Shown in pieces: positions 52,540 through 61,980 of a stretch of 64,000 nt of DNA. Source of the stretch: Candidatus Poribacteria bacterium (GTDB lineage: Bacteria; Poribacteria; WGA-4E; WGA-3G); assembly GCA_026706025.1 (NCBI GenBank), contig JAPOZO010000050.1, positions 101,076-165,075 of the forward strand, in the 5' to 3' direction. A model generated the notes under the pieces. That model was not told the origin of the DNA and searched no databases. It saw nothing but the letters and a program-made list of their open reading frames with translations. The translations under genes were made by a program, and so were the position numbers. The first letter of the stretch is position 1. Each line of letters begins with the position of its first letter.

Positions 52540-53658
52540 TCACCAGATTGCTTGTTCTGTCTCTCGGTCAAAGAGATGCATTTCTGCTTCATCAAAATCT
52601 AACCAGATAGTATCGCCTACCGTAACCCGAAACGTTGGATGTGCTCTGACCCGAAGTAAGATAGGGTCCTGCGTCTCTGAATGCGTGCCGAGCCGGATGT
52701 CAAGAATATTGACTGCCCCGAGCGGTTCAACGAGATGTACCTGCGCAGAAATACGCTGTTCATTGGGTTGACTCCGCGCTGTGATATGCTCAGGACGAAT
52801 ACCAAACACCAAACCGTTTTTTTGCGCGTCTGAAGTGATCGTCGTCTGCCGTTCTGGTGAGAGGCGAAGATCAACATCGGTGTGACTGAGATGTAGCACA
52901 GATTCCGCTTCGTTGAGGGTGAGTTCAGCGTCAAGGAGGTTCATGGTAGGCATACCCATAAATCCAGCAACGAAGAGGCTCTGAGGTTTATTGTAAATTT
53001 CATGCGGAGTACCGATCTGTTGTAGGAGTCCTTGATGGATCACAGCGATTCTGTCTGCAAGTGACATTGCTTCAACTTGGTCATGCGTCACAAAGATGGT
53101 CGTCGCGCCGATTTCATGTTGGAGTCGTTTGATTTCGGCGCGCGTGTCAACGCGCATCTTTGCGTCTAAATTCGCCATAGGTTCATCAAGCAGGTAAACC
53201 TTGGGTTGACGGACCATCGCGCGTCCGAGCGCGACGCGTTGCATCTCACCCCCGCTAAGAACGCTGGGTTTCCTATCTAACATGTCAGCTATTTGTAGGA
53301 TTTTGGCAACTCGCTTGACTTCGGCATCAATCTCCGATTTTGAGATATTCACCGCTTTGAGTGGAAAAGCGATGTTATCGTAGACGCTCAGGTGCGGATA
53401 GAGGGCGTAGAATTGAAAGACAAAAGCGATGTCTCGGTCAGCAGGCGAAAGATCGTTGACCCGCTGTCCGTCAATGAAGATGTCGCCTTCTTCGGGATTC
53501 TCTAAGCCTGCAATGAGACGGAGCGTTGTCGTTTTACCACAGCCAGAGGGACCGAGAAAAACGACGAACTCTTTGTCCTCAACTTCGAGGTTAAAGTCTT
53601 TGACAGCGACGACATCGCCGAAACGTTTTACAACGTTTTCAAGTTTGATATGGGCCAT
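52540..53658 (-). CDS. ABC transporter ATP-binding protein, MalK/UgpC type
   Basis: 372 residues. Powers a carbohydrate importer. Walker A GPSGCGKTTTLR, signature LSGGEMQRVALGRA, Walker B VYLLDEPMANLDAKM and H-loop FVTHDQVEAMSLADR are all present. The C-terminal OB-fold (TOBE) domain with GIRPEHI is typical of the MalK/UgpC/MsmX subfamily. No permease or binding protein is adjacent, so it may serve several importers, as MsmX does. No Shine-Dalgarno precedes the ATG at 53656-53658; a TGTCAGTTATCAG repeat lies immediately upstream. Confidence 0.92.
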   Translation of the reverse strand: MAHIKLENVVKRFGDVVAVKDFNLEVEDKEFVVFLGPSGCGKTTTLRLIAGLENPEEGDIFIDGQRVNDLSPADRDIAFVFQFYALYPHLSVYDNIAFPLKAVNISKSEIDAEVKRVAKILQIADMLDRKPSVLSGGEMQRVALGRAMVRQPKVYLLDEPMANLDAKMRVDTRAEIKRLQHEIGATTIFVTHDQVEAMSLADRIAVIHQGLLQQIGTPHEIYNKPQSLFVAGFMGMPTMNLLDAELTLNEAESVLHLSHTDVDLRLSPERQTTITSDAQKNGLVFGIRPEHITARSQPNEQRISAQVHLVEPLGAVNILDIRLGTHSETQDPILLRVRAHPTFRVTVGDTIWLDFDEAEMHLFDRETEQAIW

Positions 53659-53666
53659 AATATATT

Positions 53667-53789
53667 AGTTGTCAGTTATCAGTTGTCAGTTAAAAGAGGT
53701 TTTTGATGATCCTAAAGTCTCTTTTTCTCGCTGCGAAGCAAACTGAAGGATTTTTTCGCAGAAAAAATCGGTCTGACAACTGATAACTA
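53667..53789. repeat. GTCAGTTATCAGTT repeat and hairpin cluster
   Basis: Runs of GTCAGTTATCAGTTGTCAG at the left and CTGACAACTGATAACT at the right are inverted relative to each other. Between them is a hairpin GATTTTTTC-GCA-GAAAAAATC. Confidence 0.6.
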
Positions 53790-53791
53790 TT

Positions 53792-54364
53792 CTACATTAG
53801 AAAGTAGATCAAAAAGTGCATGACTGCCCCGGAAATCAGCGGCACCGTGAGATTGTCATCAACCGGGACGGGAATGAGTTCGACAATTGTAGCGACCAAG
53901 GCACCCACGATTGCTATAACAGGGTTGAACTTAACCAAAGCAATTGCGGCGCAAACAATGAAACAGGCGGCGCTCCCCTCTAAACTCTTCCTGCCGAGAA
54001 GTTTCGTCCGCCCCCACTTTTTGCCCACGAGTGCGGCTGCCATATCTCCTAATACCATAAAAAAGATACAGACAATAGCAAGCGTCTTAGCAAATAAGAA
54101 AATACACAGGAACGCACTGATAAGATAGTAGGTCGCGCCTGTCACAGCCCCTTTGCGTTCATGTCTACGGAGGATGGGTTTGAAAATTCGGGAAAAAAAC
54201 TTGCCGAAATGTGGAGATCCCCATTTCACTAATTCGACGGCAAGCGCAAAGCCAGTCAGTATCCCCATTAAAACTAACATAGTCGGTTTATCCAAGAAGA
54301 GATAGATAACCGGTAGGGTGAGTCCTGATAAATGAATGCTTTTCCGAAGCAGCTCGCCTATCAC
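53792..54364 (-). CDS. Phytol/dolichol/diacylglycerol kinase-like membrane protein
   Basis: About 190 residues with six or so membrane segments. GDMAAALVGKKWGRTKLLGR and KSLEGSAACF are the nucleotide-binding motifs of the SEC59/DGK1/phytol-kinase family, which uses CTP to phosphorylate lipid alcohols. The substrate is a polyprenol, phytol or diacylglycerol; I cannot decide. Two GTG starts are possible: 54379, and 54364 with GGAGGG eight bases upstream, which I prefer. Confidence 0.8.
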   Translation of the reverse strand: MIGELLRKSIHLSGLTLPVIYLFLDKPTMLVLMGILTGFALAVELVKWGSPHFGKFFSRIFKPILRRHERKGAVTGATYYLISAFLCIFLFAKTLAIVCIFFMVLGDMAAALVGKKWGRTKLLGRKSLEGSAACFIVCAAIALVKFNPVIAIVGALVATIVELIPVPVDDNLTVPLISGAVMHFLIYFLM

Positions 54365-54758
54365 TGCTTTACCCTCCACACAACCGAATAATATCCGCTA
54401 ATTATTATAGGACTTAGCAGAGAAAATATCAAGGATAATAGTTATCAGTTATCAGTACGCTGCGCTTTCAGTTATCAGTTAAGAGGTATGTTGTGGCTGT
54501 AACCATAAAGGTAACTGCCACAATATGCTAACTGAGTCCTGAAAGATTTTTCATGCCTCGCAGTGAGAGAAAATCGTACTGATAACTGACAACTTTTTCT
54601 ACTTTTTGACAAAAAAAACACACATTTTTGTTGCATTCAGAGATTACAATTTTTGCCGTTGGAATAGTATTGGGAACAGAAATGTTGGCGGAACATCTCT
54701 TGCACTTTAAAAAATTATACGAGGATTTCAAGTTTGCCTAAAGGGATAAAAATATAAA
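54365..54758. repeat. Intergenic repeats before the TonB receptor
   Basis: About 390 bp. TTATCAGTTATCAGT runs at 54442-54480, and a third copy of the 40-bp repeat seen around the second DUF6785 gene at 54546-54583, followed by CTGATAACTGACAACT. A TonB-receptor promoter should lie at the right end; none is clear. No gene. Confidence 0.55.
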
Positions 54759-54776
54759 ATGAGAGGACTTCTTAAT

Positions 54777-57629
54777 ATGGATTTGCAAGCGCCACCCTTC
54801 GGTGGACGACTGCGTATCGGTTTGTTGTTTTTGTTAGTTGGCATAGCACTCACATTCTGCGAAGTAAGTGCTGATAACCACGAAACGCCACAACTCATGA
54901 AAATAACAGGTATTGTTGTAGATAGCGATACGGAGGTCCCGCTGCCAGATGTAACAATTCGGGTTACTGATACCCAGATCCGTGTAAAGACTGACGAAAC
55001 AGGTGCGTTTTCGCTGGAATTACCGATCGGTACTTATAAAATCCATGCAAGCGCGTCGTTCTATAACACCTATGTTATCACTGATTTTGAAGTAAAAGCA
55101 GGAGAGATCGCGGAACGGCTTCGCGTACCCTTGGTTGCACAAGTGGTGAAACTGGATGCGATTAAGATGCCGGTTCAGTTAAGCCAGGCGAGCGAGCGCG
55201 GATTGCTTGAACAACGGATGCGCAGTTCCCGAATTGAAGACAGTATCAGTACGGAAGAAATGAGCCGACTCCCTGCATCGTCTGCGGGTGAGGCTATTAA
55301 ACGGGTGACGGGTATCAGCATTGTTGGTGGACGTTATGTATTTGTGCGTGGATTGGGAGAACGTTACAGTAACACACTTCTCAATAATGTCGAAATTCCG
55401 AGTCCTGAGCCAAACAGACGGGTTGTACCTATGGATATTTTCCCGGCAAGTCTCCTGGCGAGTCTACAGACAGTAAAGACCTTCTCGCCTGACCAACCGG
55501 GTGGTTTCGCTGGTGGTTCCGTCCAAGTTTTTACCAAAGACTTCCCGGAAGAGTTGACGATGTCCTTATCCACGTCAACGGGTTTCAACACACAAACAAC
55601 CGGGGAAGAAGGCTTGACTTATCCGGGTGGAGATTTTGACTTTTTGGGATTTGACGACGGTTCGCGTGAGCTACCGAGCATCATTCGAGAGGCGGCAGCG
55701 GATGTGCCTATCCGGGAGCGTGGACGTTTTACACCCGCTGGCTTTACGCCTGAAGAGATTCAGGCGTTTGGACAATCGTTTGAGAATGTTTGGTCGCCAG
55801 AGCGGGAATCTCTGCCGGTCAATCACGGTTATAAATTTAGCCTTGGAAATAGCAACACCGTTTTCGGTAAAGAGTTCGGTTACTTAGGGGTCATCTCCTA
55901 CGGCAACAGCCACAGTTACGGCACCCAGGTTCGCAACGCCTTCCGCATCGGTCTGAATGAGACCCTTTCACCTGTAACCTCGTACGACGTCGAACGCAGT
56001 GGTAACGAAGTAGAATGGGGTACCGTTCTAAACACCAGTCTCCGGTTCTCACCGCAACACCAGATCAATCTACGGTCACTTTTCACACACACCGCTGAAG
56101 ATGAAATCCGAACCTGGGAAGGCTTCAATGCTGACAGAAACACAGATATGCGAAGTGCGCGCCTCCGATACGTCGAACGTCAACTGTTCTCCGGACAGTT
56201 GGCAGGTACGCATGATTTCAACTTCGGTGAACCTGAGCCTGCGTTAGAAACACTGGAAGCACCGAATCTCTCTATGGAGTGGCGGCTTACGTATTCACGT
56301 GCGGCACGCGATGAACCCGACACGCGCGAGAACATCTACGAAGACAGAGGTGATGGCACATTCGTATTCCGTGATGTCACGCAAAGCGGAAGCCGATTTT
56401 TCTTTGATCTTGAGGACGATGAATACAACGCCCGCGTCGATTGGAAAGTCCGGATCGGCACAGAGGGCCTCTTCAAATTTGGCGGTTTGCTCCGAGATAG
56501 AGCAAGGACATTCGATGTGCGCAGATTTAGATTCTTGCCTGCTGACCAAGTAGATGCTACGGTCAATCTCTCCGACCAACCTGAAATACTGTTCCAAACC
56601 GAAAATATCGCCCCACGTGTTTTTGAGTTGCGAGAATCGACACGTTCTACGGATAACTATTTGGCGGATCACAATATTTATTCGGGTTACATGATGCTGG
56701 ATTTGCCGCTTTCCGCCAAATGGCAGGTGATGAGCGGGGTCCGATTGGAATCTTCCGCTCAAAAGGTAACCACCTACGATCCATTCGCTGCCGCAGTAAG
56801 ACCACTTATAGCGAGCCTTGAAACTCTCGATTGGCTGCCGGGGTTGAATGTAACGTATCGCCTAACAGAGCGGATGAATCTGCGCCTCGCGGCATCTCGA
56901 ACAATTACACGCCCCGATTTCCGGGAACTCGCCCCTTTTGAATTTACAGACTTCGTGGGTGGCAGAACGATTCTCGGCAATCCTGATTTGGAGCGGACGC
57001 AGATCAATAATTTCGATTTCCGATGGGAAATTTTTCCACAGATAGGCGGAATTTTGGCGGTAAGTGCGTTCTACAAGCAATTCCAAAAACCGATTGAGCA
57101 GATTGTCCAACCACAAGCAGAAGTCCGAATCACTTACGAAAACGCCGAAAGTGCACACAATTACGGCTTGGAGTTAGAAGCACGTCAGAATTTAGGCGTT
57201 CTCACAGATGCCTTACACAAGTTCTCGGTTAATACTAACGCTGCGCTGATTTCCTCACATGTAGTTTTACCAGAGGATATCGGCATCCAGACTTCTTCGG
57301 AGCGTCCACTACAAGGACAGTGTCCTTACATTGTCAACATCTCGATCGGTTTTGAAGATCCGAACTGGGGTATTTCAAGTGCGGTTGCGTATAACATCTT
57401 TGGACGTAGGCTCTCTGAGGTGGGGAATCACGGAGCGCCAGATGTGTATGAGCAACCCCGTGGGCAATTGGATGTGAGTTTCAGTCGGACGGTTGCAAAT
57501 CATTTCAAATTCAGCATTTCGGCGAAAAACCTGCTTGACCCCTACGTCCATTACAAGATAGGAGAAGCAACCTATCTTGAGTACAGGCTCGGTAGATCAT
57601 TCTCGTTTGGGATCAGCTACAATTTGTAG
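54777..57629 (+). CDS. TonB-dependent outer membrane receptor
   Basis: 950 residues. A signal peptide (LRIGLLFLLVGIALTFCEVSA) is followed by a carboxypeptidase-regulatory-like domain (ITGIVVDSDTEVPLPDVTIR, about 45-125), then the plug (about 150-260) with SAGEAIKRVTGISIVGGRYV and VRGLGERYSNTLLNN, and a 22-strand-type barrel ending GRSFSFGISYNL. Imports a large or scarce nutrient through the outer membrane using energy from TonB. Substrate is unknown, but the linked lipoproteins suggest a dedicated uptake system. The ATG at 54777 follows AGAGGACTTCTTAAT; ATG 54759 is an alternative. Confidence 0.93.
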   Translation: MDLQAPPFGGRLRIGLLFLLVGIALTFCEVSADNHETPQLMKITGIVVDSDTEVPLPDVTIRVTDTQIRVKTDETGAFSLELPIGTYKIHASASFYNTYVITDFEVKAGEIAERLRVPLVAQVVKLDAIKMPVQLSQASERGLLEQRMRSSRIEDSISTEEMSRLPASSAGEAIKRVTGISIVGGRYVFVRGLGERYSNTLLNNVEIPSPEPNRRVVPMDIFPASLLASLQTVKTFSPDQPGGFAGGSVQVFTKDFPEELTMSLSTSTGFNTQTTGEEGLTYPGGDFDFLGFDDGSRELPSIIREAAADVPIRERGRFTPAGFTPEEIQAFGQSFENVWSPERESLPVNHGYKFSLGNSNTVFGKEFGYLGVISYGNSHSYGTQVRNAFRIGLNETLSPVTSYDVERSGNEVEWGTVLNTSLRFSPQHQINLRSLFTHTAEDEIRTWEGFNADRNTDMRSARLRYVERQLFSGQLAGTHDFNFGEPEPALETLEAPNLSMEWRLTYSRAARDEPDTRENIYEDRGDGTFVFRDVTQSGSRFFFDLEDDEYNARVDWKVRIGTEGLFKFGGLLRDRARTFDVRRFRFLPADQVDATVNLSDQPEILFQTENIAPRVFELRESTRSTDNYLADHNIYSGYMMLDLPLSAKWQVMSGVRLESSAQKVTTYDPFAAAVRPLIASLETLDWLPGLNVTYRLTERMNLRLAASRTITRPDFRELAPFEFTDFVGGRTILGNPDLERTQINNFDFRWEIFPQIGGILAVSAFYKQFQKPIEQIVQPQAEVRITYENAESAHNYGLELEARQNLGVLTDALHKFSVNTNAALISSHVVLPEDIGIQTSSERPLQGQCPYIVNISIGFEDPNWGISSAVAYNIFGRRLSEVGNHGAPDVYEQPRGQLDVSFSRTVANHFKFSISAKNLLDPYVHYKIGEATYLEYRLGRSFSFGISYNL

Positions 57630-57865
57630 TGGGAATTAGCCATGAGCAGTCAGCAGTTAGCGATGAGAAAAAAATCTGAAAAGCACCAAAAAATCATAAT
57701 ATTGTCATTTTCTTGCAACAATTTATCGGTATCCTTAATTATGAAAGAAGTTCAAACGGCGACTTAAAGTTAATAGCGATGTGCATCGTAGCGTCGCAAC
57801 TATAAATGCCTATCCGTAGGATCGGTTGGGCGTAGAAAAAAATGGATAGGAAGCTGGATTAGTTA

Positions 57866-59380
57866 ATGTTAAACATTGCGGGTGCCCCTGCATCCACTGG
57901 CGCGCGGGGTGTATATCAGAGTTGGTTGTTCTTGTTAATGGCGATTTTTGCGGTTGGTATTGCGTTGATTTTTGTCGGTTGTGGCAGCGATGAAATGGAA
58001 GAAGCAGTTATCCTTGAAGAAGCAGTTCTTGATGTTGACGGACACCAAGTGGTCGTTTTGCAGGGTAACCTCACAGCGAGGAACGACAGTGAACTCAGTG
58101 AACGCATTGAGGACATCAGACTTAGCCTCAAAGATGAAAATCTCACTGCGTATACGCGTCAGGAATTGAACGGTGACCTGAATCAGTTGTCTTATGAACG
58201 CCAGTTACGTTCACTTTTGAGCGAATCAGATAGTCCAACATGGCACCTTTCTGAAACCTACGAGTACCTGTTACGAGGCGCAGTGTTTGTCAAAGATGGC
58301 GCGATATTAAGCATTGAGCCGGGTGTCAAAATTTACGGCGAGCAGGCAACTAACGGCACGCTCATTATCGCCCAAGGCTCCAAGATTATGGCAGAAGGAA
58401 CAGAATCTGATCCGATCGTTATGTCAAGTGATGCCTTTGAAGGTTCCCGGGCACGTGGACAGTGGGGTGGCTTAATTATCAACGGGAATGCCCCCACGAA
58501 CCAAGGTGTAACTTTCGGTGAAGGCGACACAGGCGCGTTCGGCGGAAATAACCCGTCTGACAGCAGCGGTATACTCCGTTACGTTCGTATTCAGTATGCC
58601 GGTATCGAATTAAGCCCGGATAACGAATTGAACGGCATCTCCTTCCAAGGTGTTGGATCCGGTACGATTGTAGAATACGTCCAAGTACACATGAACCAAG
58701 ATGATGGCATTGAGATGTTCGGTGGCACCGTCAACCTAAAATACGTCCTCGTGACGGGTGCACGCGACGATTCCTTTGACTGGACAGACGGTTGGACAGG
58801 TAAAGGACAATTCTGGGTCGCTCAACAGTATGGTGATGACGCGGATAACGGCTTTGAAGTTGATAACAGCAGTAAAGATAACGAAGCAACCCCGCGTTCC
58901 GCTGCGACGATCTTCAACGTAACGCTCGTCGGTGATCCGTCCGGTCCAGAAAGCGATAACGGTATGCTGATTCGTGAAGGGGCGGCTGGTATGTATGCCA
59001 ACTTCATCGTCACCGGATTTAACAAAGTCGGACTTGATATCAATAACGAAGCGACACATGCCCAAGCAAACAGTGGTAAGTTGGTTGTCAAGAACAGCAT
59101 TTTCTTTGAAAATGGAAAAGGCAATTTCGGAGACGAAAAGGATGACGACGGATTTGATGAAGCCGCTTTTGCCTCGAAAAACGGTAACAAAGAAACTGAT
59201 CCAGGCTTGGCGGATCCGTTCAACAAGCGTACACCGAACTTCACGCCCGGTGCGGGTGCGAATGCGGTGTCTCCGGCACCACCACCTGCTGATGGCTTTT
59301 TTGACCCCGCTGACTTCATTGGTGGTGTGAGCCCGTCCAATAACTGGACAACAGGATGGACAACGAGTGCGCAGAAGTAG
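57866..59380 (+). CDS. Parallel beta-helix lipoprotein next to the TonB receptor
   Basis: 504 residues. The signal peptide ends in a lipobox-like VGCGS (Cys about residue 39), so the product should be lipid-anchored. A coiled, acidic segment follows. From about 120 comes a parallel beta-helix with the features EPGVKIYGEQATNGTLIIAQ, GQWGGLIINGNAPTN, SSGILRYVRIQYAGIELSPD, DDGIEMFGGTVNLKYVLVTG and DDSFDWTDGW. This family is frequent beside TonB receptors in Bacteroidetes and relatives. A role in binding the substrate at the cell surface is inferred. It overlaps the next small lipoprotein by 14 bp, so they are co-translated. Confidence 0.82.
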   Translation: MLNIAGAPASTGARGVYQSWLFLLMAIFAVGIALIFVGCGSDEMEEAVILEEAVLDVDGHQVVVLQGNLTARNDSELSERIEDIRLSLKDENLTAYTRQELNGDLNQLSYERQLRSLLSESDSPTWHLSETYEYLLRGAVFVKDGAILSIEPGVKIYGEQATNGTLIIAQGSKIMAEGTESDPIVMSSDAFEGSRARGQWGGLIINGNAPTNQGVTFGEGDTGAFGGNNPSDSSGILRYVRIQYAGIELSPDNELNGISFQGVGSGTIVEYVQVHMNQDDGIEMFGGTVNLKYVLVTGARDDSFDWTDGWTGKGQFWVAQQYGDDADNGFEVDNSSKDNEATPRSAATIFNVTLVGDPSGPESDNGMLIREGAAGMYANFIVTGFNKVGLDINNEATHAQANSGKLVVKNSIFFENGKGNFGDEKDDDGFDEAAFASKNGNKETDPGLADPFNKRTPNFTPGAGANAVSPAPPPADGFFDPADFIGGVSPSNNWTTGWTTSAQK

Positions 59381-59897
59381 TGAACTCACTGTTCGCACAT
59401 CTTACATGCTTTTAGCCATCTTGCTGATTTACAGCAGTTCGGTAGGCTGTGAGAAACCGGATCGTAGGGGTTGGGTAACCCAACCCCTACACTCGCCAGA
59501 CCAACTCGGCCTGGCAGTCGTTGATGCCCTTAACCGCAAAGATATTGAGCACTTGAATCGCTTGCGTGTGCAGCGCGAAGAATTCCTCAATTGGGTTTGG
59601 CCGGCGTTTCCTGCGAGTCGTCCGCCAAGTAACTTTCCGGGTGATTTTGCTTGGTCAAATATGAACAAGAAATGTAATACAGGTATGAAAAAGTGGATCG
59701 CCCGCTATGGTGGATATAACCTGAAGTTCGTGGGTATCCGCTTTGATCGACCCTCCGAAACTTACGACGGATTCCAACTTTTGCGTGGAACCGTTCTGAC
59801 TTTACAGAACGCCGCTGGCGAAAAACGGGAATTGAAGATTCTCGGTTCGGTAGTTGTTAAAAACGAGAAATATAAGTTACTGAGTTACAAAGACTAA
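59367..59897 (+). CDS. Small lipoprotein with a palindromic repeat inside the coding sequence
   Basis: 176 residues from the GTG at 59367, which overlaps the end of the beta-helix gene by 14 bp. ATG 59406 is possible, but the GTG gives a basic n-region. The segment SYMLLAILLIYSSSVGCEK has a lipobox (SSVGC, Cys28). The following DRRGWVTQPLHS is encoded by a perfect DNA palindrome (59464-59490). The C-terminal 130 residues are a small domain (LGLAVVDALNRKDIEHLNRL and LKILGSVVVKNEKYKLLSYK) resembling NTF2/DUF4878-like folds. Function unknown. It belongs to the receptor cluster. Confidence 0.65.
   Translation: MRRSSELTVRTSYMLLAILLIYSSSVGCEKPDRRGWVTQPLHSPDQLGLAVVDALNRKDIEHLNRLRVQREEFLNWVWPAFPASRPPSNFPGDFAWSNMNKKCNTGMKKWIARYGGYNLKFVGIRFDRPSETYDGFQLLRGTVLTLQNAAGEKRELKILGSVVVKNEKYKLLSYKD
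59464..59490. repeat. 27-bp palindrome within a coding sequence
   Basis: Perfect 13-bp arms GTAGGGGTTGGGT and ACCCAACCCCTAC around one base. The same GTAG/CTAC ends are found on intergenic palindromes here. Confidence 0.8.
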
Positions 59898-59910
59898 TTA
59901 CCGATATAGC

Positions 59911-60210
59911 GAAGTCCGGTGCGGTTAGGAAACCGCACCATAGGTGTCAATTTAGGGAGTTTCCATAGCATTTTGTAGCAATGTCTCTACACATGCCGCC
60001 CTTACAGGGCTTGGATCTTTGCCCAGACATGCTGCTATAAACATTGCGTCCTTACAGGACTGAAGAGGGTTTTTGAAGTCTTCAAGGTTTTCGCGTAGAA
60101 TCCGGTTCGGTTAGGAAACCGAACCTACCGGCCCTGGGGCTGAGACGGTTGTTTTTTCTAAAATTGACGCTTATGGTGCGGTTAGGAAACCGCACCTACC
60201 GGCCTGGGGG
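59911..60210. mobile_element. MITE-like repeat family A, copy A3
   Basis: Inverted ends ACCATAGGTGTCAATTTAG (from 59937) and CTAAAATTGACGCTTATGGT (60158-60177). The same 16-bp palindrome GCGGTTAGGAAACCGC flanks it at 59921-59936 and 60178-60193. Compared with copy A1 it lacks the 45-bp hairpin unit: the corresponding place reads CGGTTCGGTTAGGAAACCGA without insertion. Confidence 0.72.
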
Positions 60211-60269
60211 AATTAGCATTACTGACATGGCACACTTATAGAGTGCTGAAAGGAACGGGAGAAAAAAAT

Positions 60270-61145
60270 ATGATGACGATTGCCGACGTTCAACGGCAGA
60301 ATCGAGAAGCCGCCCAAAAACGGAAAAGGAAAGCGATCCGGATCGCCTGGGGTTTTGCAATCGGATTGCACGTTATCGGGATTATCGTTGGCGGTATTTA
60401 CTTTATTCGGAAAACAGTGTTAGAGAAATACCACGACAAAGTAGATAGCGTTGTCTTGGAGGCATCAAAACCACAGCCGAAACGTCGTACACCGCCTCGT
60501 ACAACACGAAAACCGACAAAACCGAAATTTTCTAAGATTCAAGCCCCGAAGGGACAGGCTGTCACAACGAGTGCTAAAATCCCGATGGGCAACGCGCGCT
60601 TCACGCTGCCGACGAGCGATGTGCCTACACGTCCGGTGATGGCACCGAGTGTCGCTGGCATCGGTAAAAATCTGTTCAGAACGACGCGACAACAGGCAAA
60701 TATTGTTACAACGATGCCGAAGTTTGAGGTGCCGAAGTTTGAAAGCACCAGCTTAGTGTCGAGAATGGATATGGGAACAAATCTTGCACAAACGGAATTC
60801 AACGATCCGGGTAACTTAGAACTCGCCTCAGTCAACTTAGGTGAGGCAAAACAGTCGTTTAACAATTTCCTAAAAGCCGTTCGGGACCGGATCAAAGAGG
60901 TCCAACGTTTCCCGCCACGCGTGCGGAATCTTGACGATGGCACGACAACGACAGTTCGGTTCACGCTTTTCAAAGATGGAACCATTCAGAATCCAGTCGT
61001 CACGGATTCTTCTGGCGAGAAAGCACTTGATAACGCAGCCATCGCCGCAGTCCAAAACGCTGTGCCTTACCCACCTTTTCCTGAAGAACAAGAGGGGAAT
61101 AGTTTGCGACTTGAAATACCAATTATTTTTGAATTAGCGAATTAA
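60270..61145 (+). CDS. TonB family energy transducer
   Basis: 291 residues. A basic cytoplasmic head (NREAAQKRKRKAIRIAW), a single membrane helix (FAIGLHVIGIIVGGIYFI, about 26-44), a basic proline-rich spacer (PKRRTPPRTTRKPTKPKF) and a C-terminal TonB domain (RFPPRVRNLDDGTTTTVRFT; DNAAIAAVQNAVPYPPFPEE). It spans the periplasm to drive the receptor at 54777. Start ATG-ATG at 60270 after GGGAGAAAAAAAT; GTG 60243 is less likely. It is separated from the lipoprotein by a family A repeat. Confidence 0.92.
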   Translation: MMTIADVQRQNREAAQKRKRKAIRIAWGFAIGLHVIGIIVGGIYFIRKTVLEKYHDKVDSVVLEASKPQPKRRTPPRTTRKPTKPKFSKIQAPKGQAVTTSAKIPMGNARFTLPTSDVPTRPVMAPSVAGIGKNLFRTTRQQANIVTTMPKFEVPKFESTSLVSRMDMGTNLAQTEFNDPGNLELASVNLGEAKQSFNNFLKAVRDRIKEVQRFPPRVRNLDDGTTTTVRFTLFKDGTIQNPVVTDSSGEKALDNAAIAAVQNAVPYPPFPEEQEGNSLRLEIPIIFELAN

Positions 61146-61148
61146 TCC

Positions 61149-61234
61149 TATAGACATATCACCCCTCTGGGGTGAGGAAATGCCAAAGACTCTTCAGTGA
61201 AATGTTCAAAATTTGTTAGTAGCAACTTGGGTTA
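61149..61234. mobile_element. Dispersed repeat family B, left-truncated copy 3
   Basis: From CTATAGACATATCACCCCTC to the right end GTAGCAACTTGGGTTA (61219-61234), matching copies 1 and 2. The left end is lost. Confidence 0.65.
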
Positions 61235-61246
61235 GAATAACGCAGG

Positions 61247-61276
61247 AAGGGACGACTTCATGTCGTCCCTTTTCTT
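61247..61276 (+). terminator. Intrinsic terminator after tonB
   Basis: Stem AAGGGACGAC (61247-61256) with GTCGTCCCTT (61262-61271), loop of 5, followed by TTCTT. It can also stop the converging lipoprotein gene less efficiently. Confidence 0.8.
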
Positions 61277-61302
61277 ATAGAGCGTCCCTCAACTACTTAT
61301 CA

Positions 61303-61938
61303 TCACTTATCATCCAAGTTATTTACTTTCTCTTGCTCTGCTAAAGTTTCTTGGAACTGACGCAGTGTTTGTTCACTTGGAAAGCGATGGAACAGAGCGT
61401 GCGCATAATCGACGAATTCATCCAGTGGTATACTTTCACCTGCCTTCACTTTCTTCTCAACTTTTACGATGATGTCAATCTCCGGAACATCTCCAAACTG
61501 TTCAATGAGTTGTTCACGAAAAAGTCTGGCATACTCTTCTGGATCATTGGTTTCCTCCAGAACGCCAAGTTTTTGAGGCGTTTCCCGATCCGGCCAGAGA
61601 CGCTTCTGTGCATCGAGATAGGCGTTATACGCCTCAGCGGTGACATGCAACCCTTGTATTCTTTTCCGCTGATATTCTGCGATGGCGTGAACTTCTGGAA
61701 TATCTCCAAATTGTTTAATAAGTACAGCGAGAAAATAGTCATTGCGTAAGAGGGGGTCTCTCGTCTTATACCACTTGTCTGGAATATAGATATCGTCAGT
61801 CTTTTCAGGTTCAGGTCGTTCTGCCATCAAACCGGACGCTTTTTCTGTATCTTCTTCGGTATTGCTACAACCGAAGAATGTGAGCAAACTCAGAAAGCAT
61901 AAGAGATAAAAAAGGAAGCACGAAGTAACGCCTTTCAT
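61303..61938 (-). CDS. Lipoprotein with an internal duplication
   Basis: 211 residues. A signal peptide (CFLFYLLCFLSLLTFFGCS) ends in a lipobox, Cys24. The mature part is acidic and helical. Two segments repeat each other: LIKQFGDIPEVHAIAEYQRK (about 73-92) and LIEQFGDVPEIDIIVKVEKK (about 144-163), so the protein arose by duplication. Not recognised. Ribosome binding site AAAGGAG. It is transcribed after the 165-residue lipoprotein, 42 bp apart. Confidence 0.7.
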   Translation of the reverse strand: MKGVTSCFLFYLLCFLSLLTFFGCSNTEEDTEKASGLMAERPEPEKTDDIYIPDKWYKTRDPLLRNDYFLAVLIKQFGDIPEVHAIAEYQRKRIQGLHVTAEAYNAYLDAQKRLWPDRETPQKLGVLEETNDPEEYARLFREQLIEQFGDVPEIDIIVKVEKKVKAGESIPLDEFVDYAHALFHRFPSEQTLRQFQETLAEQEKVNNLDDK

Positions 61939-61980
61939 TTTTAACTGCTCCTTTCAGAAACTATTGTTTGGTTTAACAGT

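Noticed and set aside
54528..54731. Small minus-strand gene before the TonB receptor
   Set aside because: It overlaps the 40-bp repeat copy and has no support beyond being open.
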